A DNA stretch of 64,000 nucleotides from Maricaulis alexandrii (GTDB taxonomy: Bacteria > Pseudomonadota > Alphaproteobacteria > Caulobacterales > Maricaulaceae), in NCBI RefSeq assembly GCF_005871165.1, contig NZ_SWKP01000003.1:434001-498000 (forward strand). The letters run 5' to 3'. Under the pieces are notes generated by a model. The model ran no database searches, had not been told where the DNA came from, and saw nothing but the letters and a program-made list of their open reading frames with translations. Below, in pieces: positions 19,196-29,509 of this stretch (position 1 is the first letter of the stretch; each line of letters begins with the position of its first letter). Both the position numbers and the translations under genes were made by a program.

Positions 19196-22100
19196 ATGCG
19201 TCGCCGTTTCATGTTTGCCAGCGCCCTTGTCACGCTGACCGTCGCGGCCCCGTCCGCCTTCGCAGACCGGGAAATCACCGACGAGATCACGACGTCCGTT
19301 GCGACCTCGACAGCCGGTGAAGGCGGTGGACCGGACAATATCATCATCACGAATACCGGCCGCGTCGTCCTGGCGACGCCGGGCACGGCCGTCACGCTGG
19401 ACAGCGACAATTCGGTCGAGATGGATGGCGAGATCGAGATCATCTCCGATGATGATGGCGGTGTCGGCATCCACGTCGTGGGTGGCAATACCGGCGATCT
19501 GACCATTGGCGGCGACATCTTCGTGGAAGCGGAGAGCCGCGCCGAGGATGATGACGACGATGCCGATGCCGATTTCCCGAATCCGGACGGCCCGACGGCG
19601 ATCGGCGGCAACCGGATCGGCGTCCTGGTCGACGGGGCCGGCAATTTTGTCGGCGACGTGATCATGGATTCCAACGGATCGATCTCGATCTTCGGCAATG
19701 ATTCCGCGGCCATCCGCGTCCTGACCGGCATTGATGGCGATATGAGCCTGCAAGGCGCCCTCTCCGTGATCGGCGACCGGTCGACCGTGCTGGATCTGCA
19801 GGGGGACCTCTCCGGCGACCTGACCCTGGGCGCAGGCGTTTCCTACCGCGGTGAAGACAGCTACGGCGTCCGCGTCCAGGGCGATGTCGGCGGCGATTTC
19901 TATCTCGGCGGCACCGTGTCCGGCACGGCCTACCGTTTCTCGGCCTATTCCAACGACCCGGAATTCCTCGCCACCCTCGATGAAGACGATATGTGGCAGG
20001 CCAATTCCGCCGTCTCGATCGAGGGCAGCATTGCCGGCGGCATCCTGTTCGACGCCCCGACCGCTGACAATCGCGTGACCCGGACCGCCGGCATCGCCTT
20101 CCGCGGCGAAGCCCCGGCCATGCAGATCCTGGCCTCCAGCGGCGACATCACCATCGGTGAAGTCACCCAGCCCGCCGTCGCGGATGACGAGACGACCGAG
20201 GACACGGATGAAAGCGTGCCGGCGACCCCGCTGGGCTATTCCTTCGTGCATCGCGGCACGATCTCCACGACCTCGATGCTTAATGATACCTCGTCCACCG
20301 CGATCTATATCGGCGGCAGCGATGACGGGATGGGCTCCTACTACACGGCGAGCCTGACTGAGGGCATGCTGATCACCGGGGGTGTCGCGGCCATCGCCTA
20401 CACCCGCGAAATCGAATCCCCGTCGATCGCCATCCATCTGGACCACGGCGCCTTCCTGCCGATCCTAGTGAATGAGGGCGACATCTCCTCGACCAACAAT
20501 ACCGTCGCCCGCGAGAACGCCTTCACCGGTTCGGCCTATGCCCTGGTGATCGAAGACGGTGCCGTGCTGGAAGAACTGGTGAATTCCGGCCGCATCACGG
20601 CGCAAGGCGTCTTCGGCGGCAGCGCCTATGGCGTAATTGACGAGTCCGGCACGCTGGTCAATCTGACCAATAACGGCATCATCCAGGTCTCGCGGACGCC
20701 GCTGGGCGCCTATCTCGACGAGAATGACGAAGTCGTCCAGCCGGATGATACCGATGATTTCGAACTCATCGCCTTTGACGGGCGCGCCAACACGACCGGC
20801 ACGAATTTCCACCAGTATTGGGAACCCATTCCCGATGATGGCGATGACAACACGGTCGAACTGACCCTGCTGGACATTCCGATCTATGTGGTCGGCGACA
20901 TGCTGTTCGGCAGCGGCGACGACACCGTCCAGATCGAAGCGGGCCGCGTGGCCGGCGGCATCGATTTCGGGGCCGGCAATGACGCCCTGATCATCGATGG
21001 CCAGACCGTCTATGACGAGCTGCAGCGCCTCATCGATGAGGGCGAAATCGATCCGCTCGACGATGACCAGATCTACAACGTCCTGCCCTATGTCGTCGGC
21101 GCCGTCAGCGACAGTGACGGCAATCTGTCGATCGCCGTGGACCTGGCCACGCTGGAACTGACCGGCGATGCGACGCTGAACATTTCCGAGGCCCGTTTCG
21201 GAGACGGCTCCGTCCTGCTGATGCAAGTCGATGCGGCGAGCAACTCGCTGCGCAATATCGTGGCGTCCGGCGATGTGACCTTCGAAACCGGCTCCCGCCT
21301 GTCCGTCTCCCTGTCGAACCTGATCGGCAATGGCGGCCAGTTCGAACTGGTGCGCGCGGACAATCTGATCATCGAGGACGACCTCGAAACGCTCAACGAC
21401 TCGCCCTCGCCCTTCCTCTACGATGCGGCACTGGAGCGGGATCCGAACAATGACGACGTCATCCTTCTGACCCTGCAGCGCAAGTCCGCCGAGGATCTCG
21501 GCTTCGACGCGAACCAGACCGCAGCCTATGAGGCGGCCTTCGCGACCTGGACTGACAATGAAGACCTGGGGGCGGCCCTGGCCACCCTCACCACCCAGGA
21601 TTCCTTCCGCTCGGCCTATGACCAGCTGCTGCCGGAATACTCGGCCGGTGCGATCCAGTTCGCCCTCGCCAGCAATGACAGCGCCATCGGCGCCCTCGCC
21701 AACCGGCTGGAAGCGGTCCGCCGCAGCCCGGACGAGACCGGCGGCCTGTGGCTGCAGGAATTCGGCTATTTCGCGGACCGGGCCGGCAATGCCTTCGGTC
21801 CGGGTTATCGCGGCCAGGGCATGGGTGTTGCGGTCGGCTTCGACCGTCCGCTCGGCTTCTTCTCCGCCGTCGGTGTCAATTTCGTCGGCGCGGCCAGCGA
21901 AGTGGAAGAAGTGGAAGGCGTGGATGATCCCATGTCCGCCATCACCGCCCAGCTGGGCGTGTATGCCGGCGCGGAAATCGGCGGCTTCAACCTGGACCTC
22001 TACGGCGCCGGTGGTTTCGACAGTTTCGAGCACAATCGCCGCGTCCTGATCGGCGAGTTTGACGCAACGCCGTCGGCTGAGTGGACCGGCTACCACGTCA

Positions 22101-22570
22101 CCGGTTCGGCCCGTCTGTCGCGCGATATCGAGTTTGGCGGCCGCTATTACGTCCGTCCGGCCGTGTCCGTCGATTATCTGACCCTGTTCGAGGACAGCTA
22201 TACCGAGAGCGGTGGCGGGGCCGGTATCGACCTGTCCGTCTCCGAACGCGACTCCACGAGCTTCACCAGCTCCGGCGTCCTGACCTTCGGGGCCGTCTAC
22301 GAGAACAATAATTCCTGGTGGTCGCCGCATGTGCGCGTCGGCTATCGCGGCGAATTCGCCGGCGATGTCGTCGAGACCGATGTGAATTTCGTCGATTATG
22401 ACGAGGTCTTCACCCTGCGCTCGCAACAGGTTCCGGGCTCCGGCTTCCTGTTCGGCTTCGGCCTGACGGCCGGCTCGGGTTATTCGACCTTCTCCTTCGA
22501 CTATGACGCGGATGTCCGGGACGAATTCGTCCGTCACACCGCGCGCCTGGTGATGCGCCTGGTCTTCTGA
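19196..22570 (+). CDS. Autotransporter outer-membrane beta-barrel protein
   Basis: A 1124-residue type V secreted protein. It has a signal peptide (MRRRFMFASALVTLTVAAPSAFA) and a strongly acidic passenger domain built from beta-helix-like units (GDLTIGGDIFVEA, GDVIMDSNGSISI, GDMSLQGALSVI, GDLTLGAGVSYR, GDFYLGGTVSG). The C-terminal barrel of about 280 residues begins near GGLWLQEFGYFADRAGNAFGPG and ends RLVMRLVF, with the terminal Phe typical of outer-membrane proteins. AGGAG lies 5 nt before the ATG. No protease catalytic triad is evident in the passenger, so a surface or adhesive role is likely. Monocistronic after the glnA terminator. Confidence 0.88.
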   Translation: MRRRFMFASALVTLTVAAPSAFADREITDEITTSVATSTAGEGGGPDNIIITNTGRVVLATPGTAVTLDSDNSVEMDGEIEIISDDDGGVGIHVVGGNTGDLTIGGDIFVEAESRAEDDDDDADADFPNPDGPTAIGGNRIGVLVDGAGNFVGDVIMDSNGSISIFGNDSAAIRVLTGIDGDMSLQGALSVIGDRSTVLDLQGDLSGDLTLGAGVSYRGEDSYGVRVQGDVGGDFYLGGTVSGTAYRFSAYSNDPEFLATLDEDDMWQANSAVSIEGSIAGGILFDAPTADNRVTRTAGIAFRGEAPAMQILASSGDITIGEVTQPAVADDETTEDTDESVPATPLGYSFVHRGTISTTSMLNDTSSTAIYIGGSDDGMGSYYTASLTEGMLITGGVAAIAYTREIESPSIAIHLDHGAFLPILVNEGDISSTNNTVARENAFTGSAYALVIEDGAVLEELVNSGRITAQGVFGGSAYGVIDESGTLVNLTNNGIIQVSRTPLGAYLDENDEVVQPDDTDDFELIAFDGRANTTGTNFHQYWEPIPDDGDDNTVELTLLDIPIYVVGDMLFGSGDDTVQIEAGRVAGGIDFGAGNDALIIDGQTVYDELQRLIDEGEIDPLDDDQIYNVLPYVVGAVSDSDGNLSIAVDLATLELTGDATLNISEARFGDGSVLLMQVDAASNSLRNIVASGDVTFETGSRLSVSLSNLIGNGGQFELVRADNLIIEDDLETLNDSPSPFLYDAALERDPNNDDVILLTLQRKSAEDLGFDANQTAAYEAAFATWTDNEDLGAALATLTTQDSFRSAYDQLLPEYSAGAIQFALASNDSAIGALANRLEAVRRSPDETGGLWLQEFGYFADRAGNAFGPGYRGQGMGVAVGFDRPLGFFSAVGVNFVGAASEVEEVEGVDDPMSAITAQLGVYAGAEIGGFNLDLYGAGGFDSFEHNRRVLIGEFDATPSAEWTGYHVTGSARLSRDIEFGGRYYVRPAVSVDYLTLFEDSYTESGGGAGIDLSVSERDSTSFTSSGVLTFGAVYENNNSWWSPHVRVGYRGEFAGDVVETDVNFVDYDEVFTLRSQQVPGSGFLFGFGLTAGSGYSTFSFDYDADVRDEFVRHTARLVMRLVF

Positions 22571-22629
22571 TCCGCGCAGACCACGCGCCGGCAACCGCCG
22601 GTTAACCCTGATGAGCGAGGCTTGCACGC

Positions 22630-23232
22630 ATGATACGTGCAGGCCTCGTTTCCTTTTGCGCCCTGTTGGCGCTGACCGCCTGCGGCCACCGGCCGCCGGA
22701 CCAGGTCACGGATGCCTGCCTCATCCTGGAAGACAATCGCGCCTGGTGGCGCGCCCTGCAGCGTTCCGAAGAGCGTTGGGGCATTCCGCCGGGCGTACAG
22801 CTGGCCATATTGCGCCGCGAGTCCTCCTTCAACGCCCATGCCCGCCCGGCCCGCAACCGGCTTCTGGGCATCATCCCGACCACCCGTCCCTCCAGCGCCT
22901 ATGGCTATGCCCAGGCCCTCGACCAGACCTGGGATTGGTATCGGGAGGATACGGGCCGCCGCTGGGCCGACCGGGATGATTTCAGCGATGCCGTGGATTT
23001 CGTGGGTTGGTATTCCAGCAAGAGCCGCCAATTGTCCGGCGTCCAGCCGACCCAGGCGCGCGAGCTCTACCTGACCTATCATGAAGGCCATGGCGGCTAT
23101 AATCGCGGCACCTATCGCGGCCGCTCCTGGCTGATCAATGCCGCGGAGTCCGTGGCCCGCGATGCCAGCCGCTACCAGGCCCAGATCGACCGCTGCGAAC
23201 GCCGCCTGAACCGGCGCTTCTGGCTGCTCTGA
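22630..23232 (+). CDS. Lysozyme-like (SLT-type) lipoprotein
   Basis: A 200-residue predicted lipoprotein. Lipobox LTAC near residue 18 follows a hydrophobic signal. The mature part has PPGVQLAILRRESSFNAHARP, where the Glu of RRESSF matches the catalytic Glu of soluble lytic transglycosylases. SAYGYAQALDQTWDWY and ARELYLTYHEGHGGYNRGTY match the later SLT motifs. It would act on peptidoglycan from the inner face of the outer membrane. It follows the autotransporter by 60 bp and may be read with it or with parE. Confidence 0.8.
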   Translation: MIRAGLVSFCALLALTACGHRPPDQVTDACLILEDNRAWWRALQRSEERWGIPPGVQLAILRRESSFNAHARPARNRLLGIIPTTRPSSAYGYAQALDQTWDWYREDTGRRWADRDDFSDAVDFVGWYSSKSRQLSGVQPTQARELYLTYHEGHGGYNRGTYRGRSWLINAAESVARDASRYQAQIDRCERRLNRRFWLL

Positions 23233-23271
23233 AAAATACCCTCTCGCGCCCGACTCGTGCATGTTAGGCGC

Positions 23272-25290
23272 ATGTCTTCGCAGAATTCTGAAACCGACCT
23301 GTTTGGTGGCGCCCCCGCCCCGACACCGGCCAAAGCGCCGGCGCCGGGCTATTCCGCCGCCCATATCGAAGTCCTTGAAGGTCTGGAGGCCGTGCGCCGC
23401 CGCCCCGGCATGTATATCGGCGGCACGGATGAGCGCGCCTTCCACCACTTGTTCGCGGAAATTCTCGACAACTCGATGGACGAGGCCGTTGCCGGCTGGG
23501 CCGACCGGATCGAGGTCGCCGTCGACGAGGACGGCTTCATCACGGTGACGGATAATGGCCGCGGCATCCCGGTCGACCCGCACCCGAAATACCCCGACAA
23601 ATCGGCCCTGGAAGTGGTGCTGACCGTGCTCCACGCCGGCGGCAAGTTCTCCGACAGTGCCTACAAGACCTCCGGCGGCCTGCACGGGGTCGGCGTGTCC
23701 GTCGTGAACGCCCTGTCCGAACTGCTCGAAGTGGAAGTGGCCCGGGAAAAGACGCTGTGGAAACAGTCCTTCTCGCGCGGCCTGCCCATGGGCAAGCTGG
23801 AAAAGGTCGGCCCCGCCCCCAATCGCCGTGGCACGCGGATCCGGTTCAAGCCGGATGCGGAAATCTTCGGCGACAAGATGCGCGTCAAACCGGCCCGCAT
23901 CTATGCCATGGCCAAGGACAAGGCCTATCTGCGCCCCGGCGTGAAGATCCAGTGGCGCTGTCCGGAAAGCCTCGTGGAAGGCCTGGACATTCCGCACGAG
24001 GAAATCCTGTGTTTCCCGGGCGGTCTGGCCGACCGCATGACCGAGCTGACCACCAAGAGCGCCCTGATCACGGCGGAGACCTTCTCCGGCCAGGTCGAGC
24101 GCGATGACGGGACCGGCGGGGTGGAATGGGCGGTCACCTGGTCCGGCAACGGGTTCGGCAGCGAAGCCGACGGTTTCTGCCAGTCCTTCTGTAACACCGT
24201 GCCCACGCCGCAGGGCGGGACGCATGAACAGGGCCTGCGCGCCGCACTGACCAAAGGTCTGCGCGCGCATGCCGAGCACACCCACGCCAAGAAGGCCGCC
24301 AATATCACGCCGGATGATGTTCTGGGCGGAGCCGGTTGCCTGGTCTCGGTCTTCATCGGCGATCCCGAATTCCAGGGCCAGACCAAGGAACGCCTGGCGA
24401 CGCCGGAAGCCGCCAAACTGGTGGAAACCGCCGTCCGCGACCGGTTCGACCACTGGCTGGCCGGGTCCCCGAAGGAAGCGGCCAAACTGGTCGAATTCGC
24501 GATCGAGCGCGCCGATGACCGGATGCGCCGCCGCAAGGAAAAGAATGTCAAACGCCAGACGGCTTCGCGCCGCCTGCGCCTGCCCGGCAAGCTGGCCGAC
24601 TGTTCGCGCTCGGACGCGGACGGGACCGAACTCTTCATCGTGGAGGGCGACTCGGCCGGCGGTTCTGCCAAACAGGCCCGCTCGCGCCAGACCCAGGCCA
24701 TCCTGCCGCTGCGCGGCAAGATCCTGAACGTCGCCTCGGCCACCGCCGACAAGATCGCCGCCAACCAGGAAATCTCCGATCTCCTGCAGGCGCTGGGCTG
24801 CCAGACAGGAACGCGGTTCAAGCTGGACGATCTGCGCTATGAGCGCATCGTCATCATGACCGACGCCGATGTCGACGGCGCCCATATTGCCGCCCTTCTG
24901 ATCACCTTCTTCTACCGTTCCATGCCCGAACTGATCCATTCGGGCCGGCTTTTCCTGGCGCAACCGCCGCTCTACCGGCTGAGCCAGGGCAGCCGCACGC
25001 TCTATGCCCGGGACGATGCCCATCGCGACCAGATCCTGGCCGATGAGTTCAAGGCCAATGCCAAGGTGGAGATCGGCCGGTTCAAGGGCCTCGGCGAGAT
25101 GACGCCCAGTCAGCTCAAGGAGACCACGATGGATCCGGACAAGCGGACCCTGGCGCGCGTGGTGATCGACGAGAACGAGCTGCCGAGCCTGGAGAAACTG
25201 GTGGAAACCCTGATGGGCAAGAAGCCGGAAGCGCGTTTCCAGTTCATCCAGGAGAATGCCAGCTTCGTCGCCGACGAACTGGATCTCTAA
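23272..25290 (+). CDS. parE: DNA topoisomerase IV subunit B
   Basis: A 672-residue ATPase subunit of topoisomerase IV, which decatenates daughter chromosomes with ParC. The GHKL ATPase motifs are [27 protein letters not shown] and [18 protein letters not shown]. The TOPRIM domain has [18 protein letters not shown] and [15 protein letters not shown], and the end SFVADELDL is typical of ParE rather than GyrB. The start at ATG 23272 is chosen over a GTG at 23257. Confidence 0.95.
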   Translation: MSSQNSETDLFGGAPAPTPAKAPAPGYSAAHIEVLEGLEAVRRRPGMYIGGTDERAFHHLFAEILDNSMDEAVAGWADRIEVAVDEDGFITVTDNGRGIPVDPHPKYPDKSALEVVLTVLHAGGKFSDSAYKTSGGLHGVGVSVVNALSELLEVEVAREKTLWKQSFSRGLPMGKLEKVGPAPNRRGTRIRFKPDAEIFGDKMRVKPARIYAMAKDKAYLRPGVKIQWRCPESLVEGLDIPHEEILCFPGGLADRMTELTTKSALITAETFSGQVERDDGTGGVEWAVTWSGNGFGSEADGFCQSFCNTVPTPQGGTHEQGLRAALTKGLRAHAEHTHAKKAANITPDDVLGGAGCLVSVFIGDPEFQGQTKERLATPEAAKLVETAVRDRFDHWLAGSPKEAAKLVEFAIERADDRMRRRKEKNVKRQTASRRLRLPGKLADCSRSDADGTELFIVEGDSAGGSAKQARSRQTQAILPLRGKILNVASATADKIAANQEISDLLQALGCQTGTRFKLDDLRYERIVIMTDADVDGAHIAALLITFFYRSMPELIHSGRLFLAQPPLYRLSQGSRTLYARDDAHRDQILADEFKANAKVEIGRFKGLGEMTPSQLKETTMDPDKRTLARVVIDENELPSLEKLVETLMGKKPEARFQFIQENASFVADELDL

Positions 25291-25379
25291 CGGTCTTTCC
25301 GGACAACATCTGTCATCACCATTGGCCTTCCTCCCGCGGAAGGCTAGCTTCCCTGCCGAGGATATCCGGGAGGGATGAG

Positions 25380-27965
25380 ATGATGCGATTCTGGTCAATG
25401 GCGGGTGCCGCCGCAGCGATGGCCCTGACGGCAGTCACGCCGGCCTCGCAAGCGGAACCGATTGAATTCTATCAGGTCGACGGGGTGCCCTATGATGAGA
25501 GCATCCCGACGCCGGAAGAATTTCTCGGCTTTGGTGTGGGCGACCGGCCGGTGCGTCATGACCTGATGGTCGCCTATCTGCGCGAACTGGCAGAGATTTC
25601 CGACCGCATCAGCGTCGAGACGATCGGCTATTCCCATGAGGGCCGGCCGATCCTGTTCTTCGTCGTCACCTCGCCGGACAACCAGGCCCGTATCGACGAG
25701 ATCCGCGACGCCCATCTGGCGTCTCTGGAGCCGGGCGCGCCCGCCAGCGATGGCCCGGCCGTGGTCTGGCTGAATTATGGCGTCCACGGCGCAGAATCGG
25801 CGGGCATGGATGCCGCCATCCCCACGCTTTACCACTACGCTGCGGCCGAAGGCCTGGAAGTGGAAGCGGATCTGCGCGAAGCGGTGATCCTGATCACGGC
25901 GGTGTTCAATCCGGACGGACATTCGCGCCGGATCAATCATGTGGAGACCTTTTCCTCCACCGTGCCGACCACGGATCCGGATCATGAACAGCACAATCTG
26001 TGGACCACGGCCCGGGTCAATCACTACTGGTTCGACCTGAACCGGCAATGGCTGCTTCAAACCCAGCCGGAAAGCCAGGCCTGGCTGACGCAATGGCATC
26101 GCTGGAAGCCGATGGTCTCCGCCGATTTCCACGAAATGGGCACGGAAAGCACCTTCTATTTCCACCCGGGTGAACCGCTGCGCCGCAATCCGCTGATCCC
26201 GGAACAGGCGCGCGACCTGACCCTGGGCATCGCCCAGCACCACATCAACTTCCTGGACAGCGAGGCCCGCCTCTACACGTCCGAGGAGGGTTTCGACAAT
26301 TTCTATGTCGGCAAGGGCTCCACCTATCCGCAGGTCAATGGCTCACTGGGCATCCTGTTCGAAGTCGGCGCCGCCCGCGGCGGTCTGATCGAGGCCGAAC
26401 GCGGCCTGGTCAGCCATGGCGACAATGTACGCACCCATTTCCGCACCTCGCTGACCACCGTGTCCGGCGCCCTCGCCCAGCGTGACGAGATCGCCGCCTA
26501 TCAGCGCGATTTCTTCCGCGATGCCGTTCAGTCCGCCCGCTCGGATTCGGACCGCGCCTATGTCTTCACAGCGCCCGGGGATCCGGTGCGCACACAATTC
26601 TTCATCGACCTGCTGGACCGGCACGACATCACCGTGAACGCCCTGGCCCGCGAGGTCAGTGTCGACGGGATCGACTATCAGCCGGGCGAAGCCTTCGTGG
26701 TGGCACTGAACCAGCCGCAATACACGATGATCCGCTCCCTGTTCGACCGCGTCACCGAGTTCGAGGAGAACATTTTCTACGACGTGTCCGGCTGGACCCT
26801 GCCTTTGGCCTATGATCTGGACTATGCCGCCCTGGGCAATCGCTACAATGCCGGCCTGCTGGGCGATGTGGTGACGCCGCAACCGATCGGTCTGGACGCC
26901 CCGGACATGTCTTCCTACGGCTATGTCCTGCGCTGGTCGGACTATTACGCGCCGCGCGCGCTCTACCGCCTGCTGGACGCGGATCTGCGGGTTCGTGTCG
27001 CCACGGAGCCGGTGGAGATCTCCACGAGTGAAGGCAATGTCGCCTTCGGCCCGGGCGCGGTCTTTGTACCGCTGGTCGGCCAGGATGCCGACCGGGACAC
27101 CATCCATGCCCTGGTGTCCGAAGCGGCCACCGAGGACGGCGTTGCGGTCTGGCCCGTGACGTCGGGTTCCACCGCCGACGGCACACCCGATATCGGCGAT
27201 GGCAGTTTCCGAGCGGTGCAACGCCCGGAAGTCCTGGTCCTGTTTGATGACGGGCTGGCCCTCTATGATGCGGGTGAAGTCTGGCACCAGCTGGACCATC
27301 GCATGCACATCCCGGTCACCCTGCGCCGCAAGGACGAAATCGGCGGTCTGGACTGGTCGCGTTACACCCATCTGATCATCGTCGGCGGTCGAAATACCAC
27401 CCTGTCAGACGCTGCCCAGACCCGCATTGCCCAATGGGTGCGCGAGGAAGGCGGCACGATCATCGCGACCCGTCAGGCCGCGGCCATGGCCCAGGAAGCC
27501 TTCCTCGGCCTGGACCTGCCGGAGGACGAAGCCAGCGAAGAACCGCTCGCCCGCCGCAATTATGCGGACATGTCGGTCTCGGAAGCGGAGCATGTGATCG
27601 GCGGCGCCCTGTTCGCCGGCGACATGGACCCGTCACATCCGATCGGCTTCGGTTATCAGGACCGGTCCATCACGCTTCACCGCAACACGACGCTGCGTCT
27701 GGCGCGTCCGGACAGTGATCCCTTCGCGGTGGTGGTGGAATACACCGATGCGCCGCTTCTGTCGGGTTATGCCTCGCAACGCCGCCAGGACGAGATCGCC
27801 GGAACCCCGGCCGTGATCGCCCAGCGCCTGGGCGCCGGCACGGTCGTGCTGTTCGCCGACAATCCGAATTTCCGCGCCACTTTCCGCGGAACCGAGAAGA
27901 TGTTCATGAATGCCATCTTCTTCGGAAATCTGGTCGACCGCGCCCGCGGCGACTACCGGGACTGA
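25380..27965 (+). CDS. Secreted M14 zinc carboxypeptidase-like protein
   Basis: An 861-residue exported protein with a signal peptide (cleavage near ASQAEP, residue 26). The M14 domain has the zinc pair in YGVHGAESAGM (HxxE), NPDGHSRRINHVE, the third zinc His in VSADFHEMGTEST, and a probable catalytic Glu in GILFEVGAARGG. The last 250 residues include VLVLFDDGLALYDAGEVWHQLD and LIIVGGRNTTLSDAAQTRIAQWVREEGG, like a class I glutamine-amidotransferase-like (non-catalytic) domain. It would trim peptides in the periplasm or outside the cell. GGGAGGG precedes ATG 25380. It lies 110 bp upstream of two amidohydrolases, probably one peptide-use cluster. Confidence 0.87.
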   Translation: MMRFWSMAGAAAAMALTAVTPASQAEPIEFYQVDGVPYDESIPTPEEFLGFGVGDRPVRHDLMVAYLRELAEISDRISVETIGYSHEGRPILFFVVTSPDNQARIDEIRDAHLASLEPGAPASDGPAVVWLNYGVHGAESAGMDAAIPTLYHYAAAEGLEVEADLREAVILITAVFNPDGHSRRINHVETFSSTVPTTDPDHEQHNLWTTARVNHYWFDLNRQWLLQTQPESQAWLTQWHRWKPMVSADFHEMGTESTFYFHPGEPLRRNPLIPEQARDLTLGIAQHHINFLDSEARLYTSEEGFDNFYVGKGSTYPQVNGSLGILFEVGAARGGLIEAERGLVSHGDNVRTHFRTSLTTVSGALAQRDEIAAYQRDFFRDAVQSARSDSDRAYVFTAPGDPVRTQFFIDLLDRHDITVNALAREVSVDGIDYQPGEAFVVALNQPQYTMIRSLFDRVTEFEENIFYDVSGWTLPLAYDLDYAALGNRYNAGLLGDVVTPQPIGLDAPDMSSYGYVLRWSDYYAPRALYRLLDADLRVRVATEPVEISTSEGNVAFGPGAVFVPLVGQDADRDTIHALVSEAATEDGVAVWPVTSGSTADGTPDIGDGSFRAVQRPEVLVLFDDGLALYDAGEVWHQLDHRMHIPVTLRRKDEIGGLDWSRYTHLIIVGGRNTTLSDAAQTRIAQWVREEGGTIIATRQAAAMAQEAFLGLDLPEDEASEEPLARRNYADMSVSEAEHVIGGALFAGDMDPSHPIGFGYQDRSITLHRNTTLRLARPDSDPFAVVVEYTDAPLLSGYASQRRQDEIAGTPAVIAQRLGAGTVVLFADNPNFRATFRGTEKMFMNAIFFGNLVDRARGDYRD

Positions 27966-28075
27966 TTTTCGTCGCTTCGGGCCCGGGCTTCATTTGACGC
28001 TCGCGCCCGAAGCGCGTTCAATCGGGCCACCTCGCCTGCCAGGAGAAGGGGCAGGCCCAAATGGGGATAATTACG

Positions 28076-29509
28076 ATGAAATTGACTGCAAGCCTGCCTG
28101 CGGCCGTGGCGCTTTCCGCCGCGTTTGCCCTGGCTGCCTGCGGCGGCGGGAATACTCCGTCCGACTCAGGCAGCTCCAGTAGCGGCGATGACGAGATCGT
28201 CCGCATCAATCTGGATCCGTATCCGTCCACCTATGAGCCCCAGCCCAGCGGCACGACGCTGATCCGTGGCGGCACGGTGCTCGACGGGATTGGTGGCCAG
28301 ATCGAGAATGGCGATGTGCTGATCGAGAACGGCCGCATCGCCGCGATCGGCACCGGTCTGGAAGCCCCGGAAGGCGCGACCGTGATCGACGCCGCCGGCC
28401 GCTATGTCACGCCGGGTGTCATCGATATCCACTCCCATCTGGGCGTCTATCCCTCGCCGGGCGTGCACGCTCACAGCGACGGCAATGAAGCCACCCAGCC
28501 GGTGACAGCGGAAGTCTGGGCCGAGCACTCGGTCTGGCCCCAGGACCCGGGTTTCGAACATGCCCTGGCGGGCGGCGTCACCACGCTGCACGTCCTGCCC
28601 GGCTCGGCGAACCTGTTCGGCGGTCGCGGCGTGACATTGCGCAATGTCTCCGGCCGGACGGTCCAGGACATGAAATTCCCCGATGCGCCCTACACGCTGA
28701 AAATGGCCTGCGGCGAAAACCCGTCGCGCGTCTACGGCTCGCGCGGACGCTCGCCGGCCACCGATATGGGCAATGTCGCCGGCTATCGTGACGCCTGGAT
28801 CCGGGCCTCCGATTACCGCGACAGTTGGGAGGAATACTGGGAAGCGGCGGAAGCCGGTGAAGAGGTCAGCCCGCCGACCCAGGACCTGGAACTGGACACG
28901 CTGATGGGGGTTCTGGAAGGCGAGATCCTGGTGCAGATGCACTGCTATCGCGCTGACCAGATGGCCCAGATCATCGATATGTCTCACGAGTTCGGCTACC
29001 AGGTGACGACCTTCCACCACGGTGTGGAAGCCTACAAGATCCCGGACCTGCTGGCAGAGAACGACATCTGCGCCGCCGTCTGGGCTGATTGGGGCGGGTT
29101 CAAGATGGAAGCCTATGACAGCATCCGCGAGAACCTGGCCATGACGCACGCCAATGGTGCCTGCGCCATGATCCACTCCGATGACGACAACGGCATCCAG
29201 CGGCTCAACCAGGAAGTCGCCAAGGCGCTGGCCGATGGCCGTCGCGCCGGCCTCGATATTTCCGAGGCGGAAGCCTGGGCCTGGCTGTCGTCCAATCCGG
29301 CCAATGCGCTGGGTATCGGCGACGAGACCGGCTCGCTGCAGGAAGGCTATCGCGCCGATGTCGTCCTGTGGTCCGGCAATCCCTATTCCACCTATACCCG
29401 GGCCGACCAGGTCTGGATCGACGGTGCCCTGAGCTATGACCGTTCGGATGCCGACATGCAGCCCGTGCGTGACTTCATGCTCGGCCAACCCGGCGAAGGA
29501 GAGCAGTAA
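28076..29509 (+). CDS. Amidohydrolase lipoprotein (metal ligands present)
   Basis: A protein of about 477 residues with a lipobox FALAAC near residue 22, so it is probably anchored in the envelope. It belongs to the imidazolonepropionase-like amidohydrolases. Metal ligands are seen in PGVIDIHSHLGVYPSP (HxH), VQMHCYRADQ, TTFHHGVEAYK and AMIHSDDDN (the Asp). The C-terminal beta-sandwich segment GYRADVVLWSGNP closes it. Its TAA overlaps the ATG of the next paralogue (TAATG at 29507-29511). The start could instead be ATG 28061, five codons upstream. The substrate is unknown; peptide-derived amides are a guess from the neighbouring peptidase. Confidence 0.88.
   Translation: MKLTASLPAAVALSAAFALAACGGGNTPSDSGSSSSGDDEIVRINLDPYPSTYEPQPSGTTLIRGGTVLDGIGGQIENGDVLIENGRIAAIGTGLEAPEGATVIDAAGRYVTPGVIDIHSHLGVYPSPGVHAHSDGNEATQPVTAEVWAEHSVWPQDPGFEHALAGGVTTLHVLPGSANLFGGRGVTLRNVSGRTVQDMKFPDAPYTLKMACGENPSRVYGSRGRSPATDMGNVAGYRDAWIRASDYRDSWEEYWEAAEAGEEVSPPTQDLELDTLMGVLEGEILVQMHCYRADQMAQIIDMSHEFGYQVTTFHHGVEAYKIPDLLAENDICAAVWADWGGFKMEAYDSIRENLAMTHANGACAMIHSDDDNGIQRLNQEVAKALADGRRAGLDISEAEAWAWLSSNPANALGIGDETGSLQEGYRADVVLWSGNPYSTYTRADQVWIDGALSYDRSDADMQPVRDFMLGQPGEGEQ

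Noticed and set aside
22534-25398. A 954-codon open frame antisense to parE, and similar long frames antisense to lon (2465-4795) and maeB (13417-15555)
   Set aside because: These are GC-driven shadows of genes with clear catalytic motifs on the other strand. Their translations show no domain and have biased Gly/Arg/Asp/His composition.
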